Source: Sphingopyxis sp. MSC1_008
GTDB taxonomy: Bacteria > Pseudomonadota > Alphaproteobacteria > Sphingomonadales > Sphingomonadaceae
Length of the DNA: 64,000 nt
Direction of reading: 5' to 3'
Assembly: GCF_023197165.1 (NCBI RefSeq)
Contig: NZ_JALPRD010000001.1
Span: 186,001 to 250,000 of the forward strand
The position numbers and the translations under genes were made by a program. Each line of letters opens with the position of its first letter. Position 1 is the first letter of the stretch. The notes under the pieces are model-generated. The model had not been told where the DNA came from and searched no databases. It was given only the letters and a program-made list of their open reading frames with translations. Of this stretch, positions 1-8,395 are shown piece after piece.

Positions 1-1162
1 CACTCAGCTGGTCATGCTGTTCGGCAAAGTCGCAGCCGATCGTTGCGTCATCGGGAATGGTGCCAGGGCGATGCGTGTTGACCACCGCTTTGAGCGTGGC
101 GAACATTCGCGCCTCCATTGCACGCGCCTGTGCGACCTGATCTTGCCGAACCTCTTTGAGGTCGAGCCTGCCAGCGTGCTTCGCCGAGCCGGACTCCGCG
201 ACTTTGGAAAGGTCGAAAAGATCGCTGCCGACTCCGTATGTCGCGGCGGTTTCTCGCAAAACGAATTCGAGCGCGGCGAGGATCGATGTGATTGGGGCAT
301 TGGGGGCCGCGAAACCAAACTGCCCATTTTGCGGGAGCGCGATGACGCGATCGGGGCCGAATTGGAGAATCTCTCCCGCCGAAATGCCCGACGCCCAAGG
401 TTGCCCTTGTGCCTGAAACTCGACCGCGCGCCACAGGTTCGCGAGCCCGACGTTAAGGGCATCCTGTGCCGCATAGAGGTCATCGCCACCGGGGATGAAA
501 AACTCATCGTCGGGCAGGCGATCGTGCCACGGCACGAACGGCAGGAGACCGTAAGGATTGCTGCCGGTCGGGTTGCCTTCGATCGGCTTATGTGCGCCCC
601 GATGGTTCAGCCTCTTGAAGCTGGTCGCGGTCCAATCGTGGTAACAGGTGTCCTCCGGTCGATCGCCGGCGTAGCTGACGATGACCCGTTCGGGGCGCTC
701 GGCGTTGCTGCCGAGCACGTCGAGCACATTGGGGGTGAGCACCGAAAGCGTCGGTTGCTCGGCGTCGTCGTCCCAACCGACTTGCAGCATGACAGTCTTG
801 CAGACTTCGAGATACCGGCTGGCCTTTTTGAGCACGGCATCGGCATTCATGGCGCGATAGAGGGCATCGCCGGCAGCTTGGTCGAGGCCGTTGAATGTGC
901 GGCGGGGCGGTTGGCGGTAGGTGCTGGCGCGCTTGTCGGCGATTGCACGCACGACGTTCACGCTAAAAATGCGGAATGTCTCAGGCTTCGCGAAACGACG
1001 TGCGATCAGCGCGTATGCGTCATCATGCGACTGGTCCCAATAATAGCGGAGCCGCTTGGCATGCTGTTCCTTGCGCGCACGGCTCGCCGCGGTGATGCGG
1101 ATAACGTCGCTGGTATTTCCTAGTCCAAACACAGATGTTTCCAATGTGGCGCGCGCGGTCAT
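1..1162 (-). CDS. Phage portal protein (3' end outside window)
   Basis: Open reading frame from ATG at 1162 down to the window edge with no stop: 387 codons are visible and the C-terminus is missing. The translation starts MTARATLETSVFGLGNTSD and contains portal-like stretches (RRFAKPETFRIFSVNVVRAI, GGDDLYAAQDALNVGLANLW, YGVGSDLFDLSKVAESGSAK). Portal proteins form the dodecameric ring through which DNA is packaged into the capsid. Its ATG overlaps the terminase stop by four bases (ATGA), the usual terminase-then-portal order of tailed phages. Several plus-strand frames are also open here but look like low-complexity shadows. The family call rests on position and general look rather than a hard motif. 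Confidence 0.75.
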   Translation of the reverse strand, partial: MTARATLETSVFGLGNTSDVIRITAASRARKEQHAKRLRYYWDQSHDDAYALIARRFAKPETFRIFSVNVVRAIADKRASTYRQPPRRTFNGLDQAAGDALYRAMNADAVLKKASRYLEVCKTVMLQVGWDDDAEQPTLSVLTPNVLDVLGSNAERPERVIVSYAGDRPEDTCYHDWTATSFKRLNHRGAHKPIEGNPTGSNPYGLLPFVPWHDRLPDDEFFIPGGDDLYAAQDALNVGLANLWRAVEFQAQGQPWASGISAGEILQFGPDRVIALPQNGQFGFAAPNAPITSILAALEFVLRETAATYGVGSDLFDLSKVAESGSAKHAGRLDLKEVRQDQVAQARAMEARMFATLKAVVNTHRPGTIPDDATIGCDFAEQHDQLS

Positions 1163-2844
1163 CGCGGCAGCGTGTGGGAGCCGACGTTGCGGAGCTTGTC
1201 GGCGATGAATGCGGGGAGCGGCAGCGGGGTCAGCGGGCCGCGGGAAAGGTATGCGTCATACAGCCGCATGGCGTCGGCCATTGAGCGGCATGCATCTGCG
1301 CACGGCGGAATGTGACCGCCGCCGTTGAGGCTACAATGTTGAATGCTGGCACCGCGACCGTTGCAATTGATGCCTTCGATCTCATACGGATTGAGAGTCA
1401 CCGATCGCAGCGAATAGAGCGCCCACACGACGGCGTGTAAAAAGTCATCGTGCTTGCCGCGGGGGTGCTGGAATTTCGGCACAGCGGCCTCGCCGTCGCT
1501 GGCTTTGCCATCTTCGTGGACTTCAAAGACGCGCATCTCGGCAATCAGGTCAGTGAAGCGGGGATGGATATGCAACCGGCCTTCGGCGGCGGCCTGATAG
1601 AGCGCGAGGAACGCCGCGTATTTCGTGCGACGGCTCGGGTGGACCACTTCGGCCCCGGCGCTATAGGGGCGCGTCCCTGCCCAATCGGCAATGTCCTGCG
1701 CGCCGTAGCTTTCGAGCACCACGCGGGTCATGCCATATTCGGAATGGTAGCGATCGAACCGGGACTTGATGCCGCCTGCGCGAGAGAACGGCACGGCGTC
1801 AGCATCAAGAATAAAGACGTGCTCTTCGTCGTCGATCGCGATCTTCGCGACTGCGGCGCATACCGTGGCATCGCCGCGCACCGTGCCGCCAAAGGCACGA
1901 TCAAGTCCCCCGCCGACGATTACAGCCGAGCCAGACGCCAGCGCCGCTACATCGAGCGGATAGATTTCGATGGCGGGATCGAGAATGTCGGCGGGGAACA
2001 AGAGGTGTGCGGCATCTGAAAAACGATTCAGGTGGAGCAGCGCGAATTTGTGGGGGAGCATCTGTCGCGACAGGCTGCGCAACTTCGCCGGGTCGATCCA
2101 CGCCGGTGTGTTCGCACAGGCGTCGTCGAGGTCACGATATTCGATATGGCTGAAAGCGATCGACAGGTCGGGATCGGTCGGGTGGTTTGCCGACTGATAG
2201 AGTTCAAACAGCTTGCTGGACTTCGGCGCGACTGTGCTGTCGATCAGAAGTAGAGAGCCTTGGGTATCGAGCAGCGAACCAGCGAGCGCTTCGTAAACGT
2301 CATCGCCGCCATTCTTCGCGGCATGGATTTCGGAAATTTGGGCTGCACTCAGCTTCATGCCCCACAGCGCGGCGGGGTTGCTGGAGTAGGCGCGGATCAC
2401 GCTGCCGGTGCTCGGCATCTCGATGCGATCAGCGCCGACAATGATTGTGCCGTTGGCGACCAAGCGCTTGAGCAGCGGGGTGTTCTCGAAAGCCTGTCGG
2501 ATCGTGCGGAACGCCGTGGACGTGACTTGCTTTTCGGAGTTGGCGACCACCGCAATGTTTTCGGCGGGACGCGATAGGAAGCGCCAGATCAGCACCATTG
2601 CGCTGGTCAGTGTTTTGCCGTGCCGTCTCGGCCAACACAGGCAAGCAACAGAAACGCCGTCAGTGTCGAGCGCCTTGGCAATCTCCACGTGCTCGCGGGG
2701 GCCAGGAACAAACGGGACATAGCCGCCGGTGCCAGACGGAACGCGAGGTTCAACGTCGGCGAGAAACTGGAAAAAGCCTTTCGAGCCCAAGCGCCATGAC
2801 GCGATAGAGGCGGCTAGACCAGAAGGGGCGGAAGAACGGGACAA
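1159..2844 (-). CDS. Phage terminase large subunit
   Basis: DNA-packaging ATPase/nuclease. The N-terminal ATPase has a Walker-A-like CWPRRHGKT, as in terminases where an R-rich loop replaces the classical GxxGxGK. Further on are IAVVANSEKQ and the hydrophobic strand with acidic end LLLIDS. The C-terminal half has GGGLDRAFGG and VFILDADAVPF, likely RNase-H-fold nuclease strands, and a conserved-looking HPRGKHDDFLHAVVWALY near the end. I chose the TTG at 2844 (561 residues); a GTG at 2982 would add 46 low-complexity residues and is less likely. The stop overlaps the portal start. No small terminase gene is visible upstream, where it is usually found. Confidence 0.85.
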   Translation of the reverse strand: MSRSSAPSGLAASIASWRLGSKGFFQFLADVEPRVPSGTGGYVPFVPGPREHVEIAKALDTDGVSVACLCWPRRHGKTLTSAMVLIWRFLSRPAENIAVVANSEKQVTSTAFRTIRQAFENTPLLKRLVANGTIIVGADRIEMPSTGSVIRAYSSNPAALWGMKLSAAQISEIHAAKNGGDDVYEALAGSLLDTQGSLLLIDSTVAPKSSKLFELYQSANHPTDPDLSIAFSHIEYRDLDDACANTPAWIDPAKLRSLSRQMLPHKFALLHLNRFSDAAHLLFPADILDPAIEIYPLDVAALASGSAVIVGGGLDRAFGGTVRGDATVCAAVAKIAIDDEEHVFILDADAVPFSRAGGIKSRFDRYHSEYGMTRVVLESYGAQDIADWAGTRPYSAGAEVVHPSRRTKYAAFLALYQAAAEGRLHIHPRFTDLIAEMRVFEVHEDGKASDGEAAVPKFQHPRGKHDDFLHAVVWALYSLRSVTLNPYEIEGINCNGRGASIQHCSLNGGGHIPPCADACRSMADAMRLYDAYLSRGPLTPLPLPAFIADKLRNVGSHTLPR

Positions 2845-3310
2845 GTGGACACACAGACAGATTGAGGGGAACGCCGCGGATTTCGCGGGATCAACCTGAA
2901 ACGCTGGTTTGAAGCGGCCTATTGTGAGGCGGGGCGCGCTGGCCCGGTGTCCTATGTCGATGCCGTGACCGGCAAAGCCCACATGGTTTCAAACCCTAGT
3001 GGCGGGTTGCCAGCCCCGCTTGCACGCCGGCAGCAATGGGTGGCCTGATTCTGGATGGAATGCCTTTCGCCTAAGCAAGCTGGCAACCGAGCCTCCCGAA
3101 ACCTTCGGGGCGAGGCCAGCCCCGGCACTCCGGGACTTGATGGGCAACATTGTATCATAGGGGTGGGATTAGTCAACAGAAATCTGGAACGCAGGGAGAA
3201 CATGCGAACGCCGGGATGCAGTTGGTTCGACCTTCGAGCCTCCCTTGACAGCCCAACACAAAGCTGTTTACGCGCGCGCCCCGCACACACACGATTCACG
3301 CGCGCACGCG

Positions 3311-3400
3311 GTTTTTTGTTAGTTTTATTATATATATATATTTTCTTATATAGATTCTTAGATTCAAGATTCTTGTTTTCTTCACTTCGTTCAGAAAACG
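3311..3400. repeat. AT-rich tract with tandem AGATTC repeats
   Basis: In a window of roughly two-thirds G+C this stretch is almost only A/T: a T-run, an (AT)n run at about 3328-3340, then three near-tandem units AGATTCTT, AGATTCA and AGATTCTT beginning at 3352, 3360 and 3367. Such composition is typical of phage control or replication regions, or of DNA acquired from a lower-GC source. The role is not known. Confidence 0.6.
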
Positions 3401-3449
3401 GGAAACGATTTTTCGCTTCGCTCAAAACCGTTCCTGGTGGCTGTCGCGT

Positions 3450-3690
3450 TGCTCCAGCTCATGAGATCCCATGACCTCGCGGAGTTCGTGATGAAGACGG
3501 GGAACCTGACCTGCGCGGAGTTCCCATGCGAAACCCGAGATTGACACCGCTGCGGAGTTCATAGACCTTCGGAACACTGGGCACCCCGGCGTGCCCAAAG
3601 ACCCCGCCAAGAACCTGTCTCGGCGAGCATGGGTATTGATATGCCTTAAATTTCTGATTTCCGGGCGCCTACGGCGTGGAGAATGGATTT
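3450..3690 (+). pseudogene. Protein-like fragments, possible decayed small gene
   Basis: An ATG at about 3461 opens a short peptide (MRSHDLAEFVMKTGN...) ending at a TGA near 3542. In the next frame the reading continues as a protein-like stretch (DTAAEFIDLRNTGHPGVPKD...) to a TAG near 3697. The word GGAGTTC recurs at 3481, 3517 and 3554, spaced 36 and 37 bases, so the third unit is shifted by one base relative to the first two. This could be a frameshifted small phage gene or chance. No function is suggested. Confidence 0.25.
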
Positions 3691-3747
3691 TATAGGCATG
3701 GGTAACCGAAAAGTCCCTTCACGCTCTATGGGGCCTCCTAGGGCATT

Positions 3748-5475
3748 CTAGACGCTATTACCGAGTCCCTCGAAATCGACGCCTTCCCACCGCACGGCTT
3801 CGATCCAATCCTTGAGCATCGTCACCGTGCCCTGCCGAAGCTGCCCATACCCGCCGGTGGTCGATTTCAAGCTATGGCCGAGGCACACGGCGACCTCATT
3901 GTCCATCAACCGCGCCTCATCGCGCAATCTGTCGGCGAGTTCATGGCGGAAGCTATGTGCCCCGATGCCATCCCGGCCTTGCTTAACACCGATCGCCGCG
4001 AGGTAGTCACGCCACCAGCGCGACGGCTCGGCGCCGATCTGCCCCCGGTTGTTCGGCTTCAACTCGGGGAACAACTGCGCCGCATTGTCGCCCCCGGCGC
4101 GCTTCCGCTGGCGCTCGACGAATGCAAGGAAGCCGATAGCTTCCAGCTTCGAATGAACCGCCGCAGGACGGCTATGCCCGCTCTTCGTCGACTGCCCGGC
4201 GCTGTCATCGTGGGCGATATGGATCATCCAGACGCCATGCTCCTGCCGAACATCGCCGACGCGAAGCTGCGCAATCTCTCCGATCCGAGCGCCGGTGAAC
4301 ATGCACACCAGCGGAATCCATTTACGCCAGTCGTCGACATGCTGATTGCCAGCTTTGTGCTCGTCGCCATCGGCTATAAATCCGGCAAAGAGAGGTGATT
4401 GCAGAATTTTGTTGAGAACGGGTGTCGTGAATGGCGGGCGCGGGTTTGCCCCCTTCACATCGTCATAGTGCAATCCATCGACGGGATTTTTCATCCCCGC
4501 CCAACGCGGATGCTTGCGAAGCCACGTATACAGCGGCGATATGGTCGAAAGGTGTTTGTTGATCGTCGTGAAGGCAACCCTCGGCAGGTCCAGTTCGCGT
4601 GCCTTCACGGCGGCGTCGCGCATGTTGAGGCGCTTGAGCGCATTGTGCGAAGCCCACTTGGGCGGAAGGTCGCGTAGCACATCGCGGTAGTCGGCAATTT
4701 CCTCTGGCGTAATGGAGTCAACCGCCCGCTCATTGCCGACAAATGCAACGAACTGTTGAACCACCTTGCGGTCCTGATTGATAGTGTCAGCGCGTTTGCC
4801 GCGCTTACCGTCCAAGGCGTTCTTGGCCAGCATCTCCGCTGCCCATTTCTCGAACAGTTCGAGCAAGGTTTCGCCGGGCTTGGCCCTTGCCGCCGATCGC
4901 TCGCGCACTCGCGTGACGATTCCGCCCTCGGGTTCGGGGGCAATCTCACCATGCGCCGCACGATAGCTGGTATCGAGCGCGGCGTGGCGTGCCGAGGCGA
5001 GATATTCGCAAAGCTTGGCGTAGCCCCCGCTATCGGGGGCAAGGTCAATTCCAAGGTCGTCGATCGCCGCGTCGGCGAGGCTGCGGATCGTGCCGCGATC
5101 CTCGGCAGCGGATAGATTGATCGCTGTGCGGCGCTGGTATCGCTGCCAGCGCTCGCCACCCGCACTGGCGGCGGCAAGCCGGCGACCGGCCTCATGCTCG
5201 CGCAACCCGTCATACCCGACCATGACCGCCGCAGCTTCGAGGTCGTGGTCGCTCGGGGTGCGGGGCAGCGGCGCAACCGCGCCAGCCCGAAACCGAGCCT
5301 CCCATTCTGCGAGGATAGGATGAGCCCGCCGCTTCGCCTCTTGCCGATCGCTAGTGCCAGTGGACTTCATGAGCAGCTTGGGTTCGCCGGTCTTTCGGAG
5401 CGATGCGGGGACGGCTCGCCGCACATACCAAGTTCCATTTTTGCCGCGCTGAAAAAGGTGCTCGGTATCGCTCAA
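3748..5475 (-). CDS. Tyrosine recombinase/phage integrase
   Basis: Site-specific recombinase that would integrate and excise the element. It is 575 residues from TTG 5475, which has a well-spaced GAGG ribosome-binding site. The frame stays open further upstream, but those codons would lie in the repeat array. Order: an N-terminal HLFQRGKNGTWYVRRAVP segment of the kind found at the start of many alphaproteobacterial integrases, a helical arm/core-binding region, then the catalytic domain. Visible catalytic residues are Arg in TGARIGEIAQL (about residue 395), His-x-x-Arg in HSFRHEL (about 510), and His in LGHS followed by the Tyr in GGYGQ (about 541). Nothing essential appears lost, so it may be active. 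Confidence 0.93.
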   Translation of the reverse strand: MSDTEHLFQRGKNGTWYVRRAVPASLRKTGEPKLLMKSTGTSDRQEAKRRAHPILAEWEARFRAGAVAPLPRTPSDHDLEAAAVMVGYDGLREHEAGRRLAAASAGGERWQRYQRRTAINLSAAEDRGTIRSLADAAIDDLGIDLAPDSGGYAKLCEYLASARHAALDTSYRAAHGEIAPEPEGGIVTRVRERSAARAKPGETLLELFEKWAAEMLAKNALDGKRGKRADTINQDRKVVQQFVAFVGNERAVDSITPEEIADYRDVLRDLPPKWASHNALKRLNMRDAAVKARELDLPRVAFTTINKHLSTISPLYTWLRKHPRWAGMKNPVDGLHYDDVKGANPRPPFTTPVLNKILQSPLFAGFIADGDEHKAGNQHVDDWRKWIPLVCMFTGARIGEIAQLRVGDVRQEHGVWMIHIAHDDSAGQSTKSGHSRPAAVHSKLEAIGFLAFVERQRKRAGGDNAAQLFPELKPNNRGQIGAEPSRWWRDYLAAIGVKQGRDGIGAHSFRHELADRLRDEARLMDNEVAVCLGHSLKSTTGGYGQLRQGTVTMLKDWIEAVRWEGVDFEGLGNSV

Positions 5476-5488
5476 TTTGGCCTCGCAA

Positions 5489-5520
5489 TATAGCAACTGA
5501 TATAGCAAGTCCTATAGCAA
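5489..5520. repeat. Three TATAGCAA direct repeats, 12-bp period, upstream of integrase
   Basis: TATAGCAA occurs at 5489-5496, 5501-5508 and 5513-5520, exactly 12 bases apart, immediately upstream of the integrase ribosome-binding site. Repeats roughly one helical turn apart in an integrase leader suggest an operator for a repressor or excisionase, or arm-type integrase binding sites. Confidence 0.6.
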
Positions 5521-5525
5521 GCGGA

Positions 5526-5531
5526 ATTATA
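5526..5531 (-). promoter_or_regulatory. Candidate -10 box of the integrase promoter
   Basis: Read on the minus strand the sequence is TATAAT, a perfect sigma-70 -10 consensus, placed just upstream of the three TATAGCAA repeats and about 50 bases from the integrase start. No good -35 hexamer is visible at 16-18 bases, so the promoter may need an activator or the match may be chance. Confidence 0.35.
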
Positions 5532-5624
5532 ATGTCTAGGAAATCCAATGCTCTTAGGGAGTCCTAGGCGTTTGCCATATCATGATTCATATCCTGTCTC
5601 CCCGACCACTATCCTCCCAACAAT
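5532..5624. other. Junction between phage element and chromosome (att candidate)
   Basis: Short non-coding stretch between the integrase leader and the stop of the chromosomal M20 peptidase gene. It carries GTCTAG and CCTAGG words resembling, in inverted order, the CCTAGGG...CTAGAC around the integrase stop at 3737-3752. One attachment core is expected here if the element ends at the integrase, but the other end is outside the window, so no core can be defined. Confidence 0.3.
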
Positions 5625-7100
5625 TTACCCGGCCGACGTCGCAATCAACCGCGCGTAAAAGTCGATCATCCGCCTGAAGCTGTCGATCGTCATATGCTCG
5701 TTGGTGCCGTGGATCATCGCGGTTTCCTTGAGCGTGAAGTGCATCGGCATGAAGCGGTACACATCCTCGGAAATCGGCTCCATGCTGCGGCTGTCGGTCG
5801 CGGCGACAACCAGATAGGGGGCGACGACGGCATCGGGCGCATCGGCGCGCGCCGCGGCGACGACATATTTCCAGCCCTGCGAACTGCTCGACGACACGCG
5901 CGACGGCTCGTTGGGCGGCTTGACCCAGCTGAGTTCGACCGGCGCGTCGCCGACCGCCGCCTTGGCGCGCGCCATGACGTCGGCCGAGCTGTTCCACGGC
6001 GCGATGCGATAGTTGATGAGCGCGCTCGCCGATTGCGGCAGCACATTTTCCTTGGGGCTTCCCTGGAGCATCGTTGGCGCGATCGTCGTGTGGAACGCCG
6101 CAGCGGACGACGGCGACGCCGAAAGCTGCTTTTTAAGGACCGAACCGAGCAACCACTGGTTCGCGACCGCGAGCTTTGTCGTGCCGCCCTTGTGCGCAGC
6201 AAGCGCCTCGACCATCGCCGCGCCCGGGCCGCGCATCTCGATCGGGAACGGGCTTTCGGTGATCGCCAGCACCGCGCGCGCCAGCGTCGTCACGCCGGTT
6301 TCGGCGGGCGGCATCGAACTGTGCCCCCCGGGCGCGTTGGCGGTCACCTGGAGCGTCGCATAGCCCTTTTCGGCGACGCCGATCAGGATGGCGGGCCCGT
6401 CGATCACCGGCGTGTCGCGCAGCACGACGCTGCCCTCGTCGAGCGTGTAGAGCGCGCGCACGCCCTCGGCCTTCAGCTTGGCGGCCGCGGCGACGGCGCC
6501 CGATCCGCCGGCCTCTTCGTCGTGCCCCGAAACGAGGTAGATGCCGCGTTTGGGCTGGAACCCGTTCGCCGCCAGCGCCTCGATCGCTTCGAACAGGCCG
6601 ATGAGCGAGCCCTTGTCGTCGACCGTGCCGCGCCCCCACACCGCCTTTTCGGCGATCGTCCCGGCAAAGGGCGGATATTTCCAGTCGCCTTCGGTGCCCT
6701 CGGTGACCGGAACGACATCCTGATGCGCCATGACGATGATCGACGCGAGCGACGCGTCGCTGCCCGGCCAGTGATAGACGAGCGTCCGGTTCGGCAGGAT
6801 TGTGCGCGCCATGACGCGGTGCGTCGCCGGATAGGTGGCCGCGAGCCAGTTATGCAGCCGGTCCCATTCGGCAATGTCGTTCTCGGCCGGATCCTGGTGC
6901 GAGATCGTCTTGATCTGCGCCGCAGCGCTCAGGTGCCCGACCGCGGCATCGAGATCATAAGCCGGCACGGCGGCGGGCCGGATTGCGCTGCCGTCGGCGA
7001 TGTCCTTGGGCGCGAAGGTCGCGGTCCGTACCGCCACCGTCCCCGCAATCACTGCAACGATCGCAAGACCGCCGAGCAAAATCGTCCGCCGCTTCCCCAT
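5625..7100 (-). CDS. M20 family metallopeptidase (carboxypeptidase S/PM20D1-like)
   Basis: Zinc-dependent amidohydrolase or peptidase, 491 residues from ATG 7100 with a strong GGAGAGGG site. An N-terminal hydrophobic segment (TILLGGLAIVAVIAGTVAV) suggests a membrane anchor or uncleaved signal, so it likely acts in the periplasm. M20 metal-site motifs are in order: MAHQDVVPV (His), GRGTVDDKGSL (bridging Asp), SGHDEEAGG (catalytic and metal-binding Glu), and HGTNEH near the C-terminus (last His). The NAPGGHSSMPP motif marks the lid/dimerisation domain. Length and motif spacing fit the CPS1/PM20D1 group, which handles N-acyl amino acids or dipeptides; the substrate here is unknown. Confidence 0.88.
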   Translation of the reverse strand: MGKRRTILLGGLAIVAVIAGTVAVRTATFAPKDIADGSAIRPAAVPAYDLDAAVGHLSAAAQIKTISHQDPAENDIAEWDRLHNWLAATYPATHRVMARTILPNRTLVYHWPGSDASLASIIVMAHQDVVPVTEGTEGDWKYPPFAGTIAEKAVWGRGTVDDKGSLIGLFEAIEALAANGFQPKRGIYLVSGHDEEAGGSGAVAAAAKLKAEGVRALYTLDEGSVVLRDTPVIDGPAILIGVAEKGYATLQVTANAPGGHSSMPPAETGVTTLARAVLAITESPFPIEMRGPGAAMVEALAAHKGGTTKLAVANQWLLGSVLKKQLSASPSSAAAFHTTIAPTMLQGSPKENVLPQSASALINYRIAPWNSSADVMARAKAAVGDAPVELSWVKPPNEPSRVSSSSSQGWKYVVAAARADAPDAVVAPYLVVAATDSRSMEPISEDVYRFMPMHFTLKETAMIHGTNEHMTIDSFRRMIDFYARLIATSAG

Positions 7101-7179
7101 GTCCCTCTCCTTCTGCGGGCGCAATGGAGAGGTATCGGTTTCGATTTGCAAGGGAAATGGTGTGAATATTAGGGGAAAA

Positions 7180-7255
7180 TGGTGGGCCCGGCAGGACTCG
7201 AACCCGCAACCTAGCCGTTATGAGCGGCCAGCTCTAACCGTTGAGCTACAGGCCC
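7180..7255 (-). tRNA. tRNA-Ile2 (CAT anticodon)
   Basis: A 76-nt cloverleaf with encoded CCA. The acceptor GGGCCTG pairs with CGGGCCC, the D-arm is GCTC...GAGC, the anticodon stem GCCG/CGGC closes the loop CTCATAA (anticodon CAT), and the T-arm is GCGGG TTCGAGT CCTGC. The CTCATAA loop and body resemble E. coli ileX/ileY rather than initiator or elongator tRNA-Met. This is therefore probably the AUA-reading isoleucine tRNA that needs lysidine at C34. Confidence 0.85.
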
Positions 7256-7323
7256 CCTTTTCAAACCCGGTGGGGGTGTGCGGGCGATAGCGGAGGCCGC
7301 GCCGCATTTGCAAGCGCCAACGA

Positions 7324-8361
7324 TCAGGAGGTCGGCTTTGGCGCAATCTTCCGTTCGGCCATCGCCAATATGTCCGCGGCGGTCGTCGCCTCGACGCCGC
7401 GGCGCGCGAGATGATCGAGCACGACCTCCCACCAGCGATAGAAGAGGTCGAGATCCGCAACGCTGCGGACATAGGGCGTGTTACCCGGCTGCAGCGACGG
7501 CGAGTGGAACGAGAAGTTGAGCACCGGCAGGCGCGCCTCGATCGCTATGTCGATCGCCTTGCACGCGCGGTCGGCCGGAATCCCCTCGGGCGTCAGCGCG
7601 ATCCGCTCGACGAGCCCAAAACGCGCGAGCGCGGCGCCGGCGTGCGTGCCGTTTCGCGCAACGCGGTGATAGACGTGGCGCCCCGCTCCGCCGAGCAAGC
7701 CGCCGAAGACGGTGGTGACCGGCATTTCGAGCACGGCGCCCTGCTCGGTGCGAACCCACCATGGATGCAGCGGCGCGTCGCGATAGTCGGGGCCGTGCCC
7801 GGCGCGATAATCGAACCCGCTGCGCACCGATGTGTCGCAGCGGAAGCCCAGATCGGCGAGCATCGCGGCGCTATCGGGCCCCAGACCATAGCGCCCCGCA
7901 CGATAAACGGCCGGTGCAATGCCGAAGCGGTCGCGGATCGCATCGCGCAGCGCCGTCATCTTCGCACGCTGCAAATCGGCGGGCAGATTTCCGGTATAGC
8001 TGTTGCGCTCGTTCACTTCCTCGTCGTGCGGCGGCGTCACCCACGGATGAAGCTGCGCCCCGATTTCGCAGCGGCCGCCATCCTGCGCCGTACCCAGGAT
8101 GTCGACCGCGCGGTCGTCGGCGACGATCGGCCAGTCGACAAGATAGATGGGCCGAACCGCGGCTCGCTCGAAATAGCTTTGGCATTCGGCGAGCGCGGAA
8201 ACCGACGCGAGGCGATAGCCGGTGCGCGCGAAGGGCGCCGCCCAGTCGAAATCCTCTTCGGTATCGATCGTGACCCAGAAGCGCGGCCGTTCGCCCGCCT
8301 CCAGCTCGATCAGGTCCGATGCGGCCGGATATGCAAAGAAATTGCCCGCAGGCTGCACCAC
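7324..8361 (-). CDS. Polysaccharide deacetylase family protein (WalW-like)
   Basis: 345 residues from GTG 8361, preceded by a G-rich ribosome-binding site. FWVTIDTEEDFDW carries the Asp/Glu-rich metal or catalytic motif of NodB-fold deacetylases. CEIGAQLHPWVTPP gives the downstream metal-binding His motif, and VYRAGRYGLGP matches the RxGRYG motif of the WalW branch. The C-terminal LNFSFHSPSLQPG supplies the last conserved His. No signal peptide is visible. It begins 34 bases after the histidine-kinase-like gene and is probably co-transcribed with it. A role in surface polysaccharide or LPS modification is inferred. Confidence 0.8.
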   Translation of the reverse strand: MVQPAGNFFAYPAASDLIELEAGERPRFWVTIDTEEDFDWAAPFARTGYRLASVSALAECQSYFERAAVRPIYLVDWPIVADDRAVDILGTAQDGGRCEIGAQLHPWVTPPHDEEVNERNSYTGNLPADLQRAKMTALRDAIRDRFGIAPAVYRAGRYGLGPDSAAMLADLGFRCDTSVRSGFDYRAGHGPDYRDAPLHPWWVRTEQGAVLEMPVTTVFGGLLGGAGRHVYHRVARNGTHAGAALARFGLVERIALTPEGIPADRACKAIDIAIEARLPVLNFSFHSPSLQPGNTPYVRSVADLDLFYRWWEVVLDHLARRGVEATTAADILAMAERKIAPKPTS

Positions 8362-8395
8362 GCCCCCCTTGCCCCCCGAAAGCCGGCGGACCGGC

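Larger units (their letters stand above)
2845..3747. other. Intergenic control/decay region of the phage element
   Basis: About 900 bases between the integrase stop and the terminase start hold no convincing complete gene. The left part (to about 3300) is GC-rich and open in several frames without initiation signals. The middle is strongly AT-rich, and the right part (about 3450-3690) has protein-like fragments in two plus-strand frames. Possible contents are promoters of the packaging genes, a replication or regulator-binding region, or the debris of lost early genes. Confidence 0.5.

Noticed and set aside
14..1123. Long plus-strand open frame over the portal gene
   Set aside because: The minus strand encodes a coherent portal-like protein from 1162 to the window edge; the plus frame is Arg/Gly/Val-rich without motifs.
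2884..3049. Plus-strand peptide ending RRQQWVA just right of the terminase start
   Set aside because: Looks protein-like but has no start codon after the upstream TGA apart from a late ATG and no ribosome-binding site; kept only as part of the intergenic region.
2952..3425. Minus-strand 157-codon frame across the AT island
   Set aside because: Lys/Asn/Tyr-rich start is a direct product of the AT tract, then becomes GC-shadow text; no initiation signal.
7180..7255. tRNA-Ile2 as the phage attachment gene
   Set aside because: It is about 1.7 kb from the integrase with an intact M20 peptidase gene between, and the tRNA 3' end is not repeated near 5.5 kb as far as I can see.
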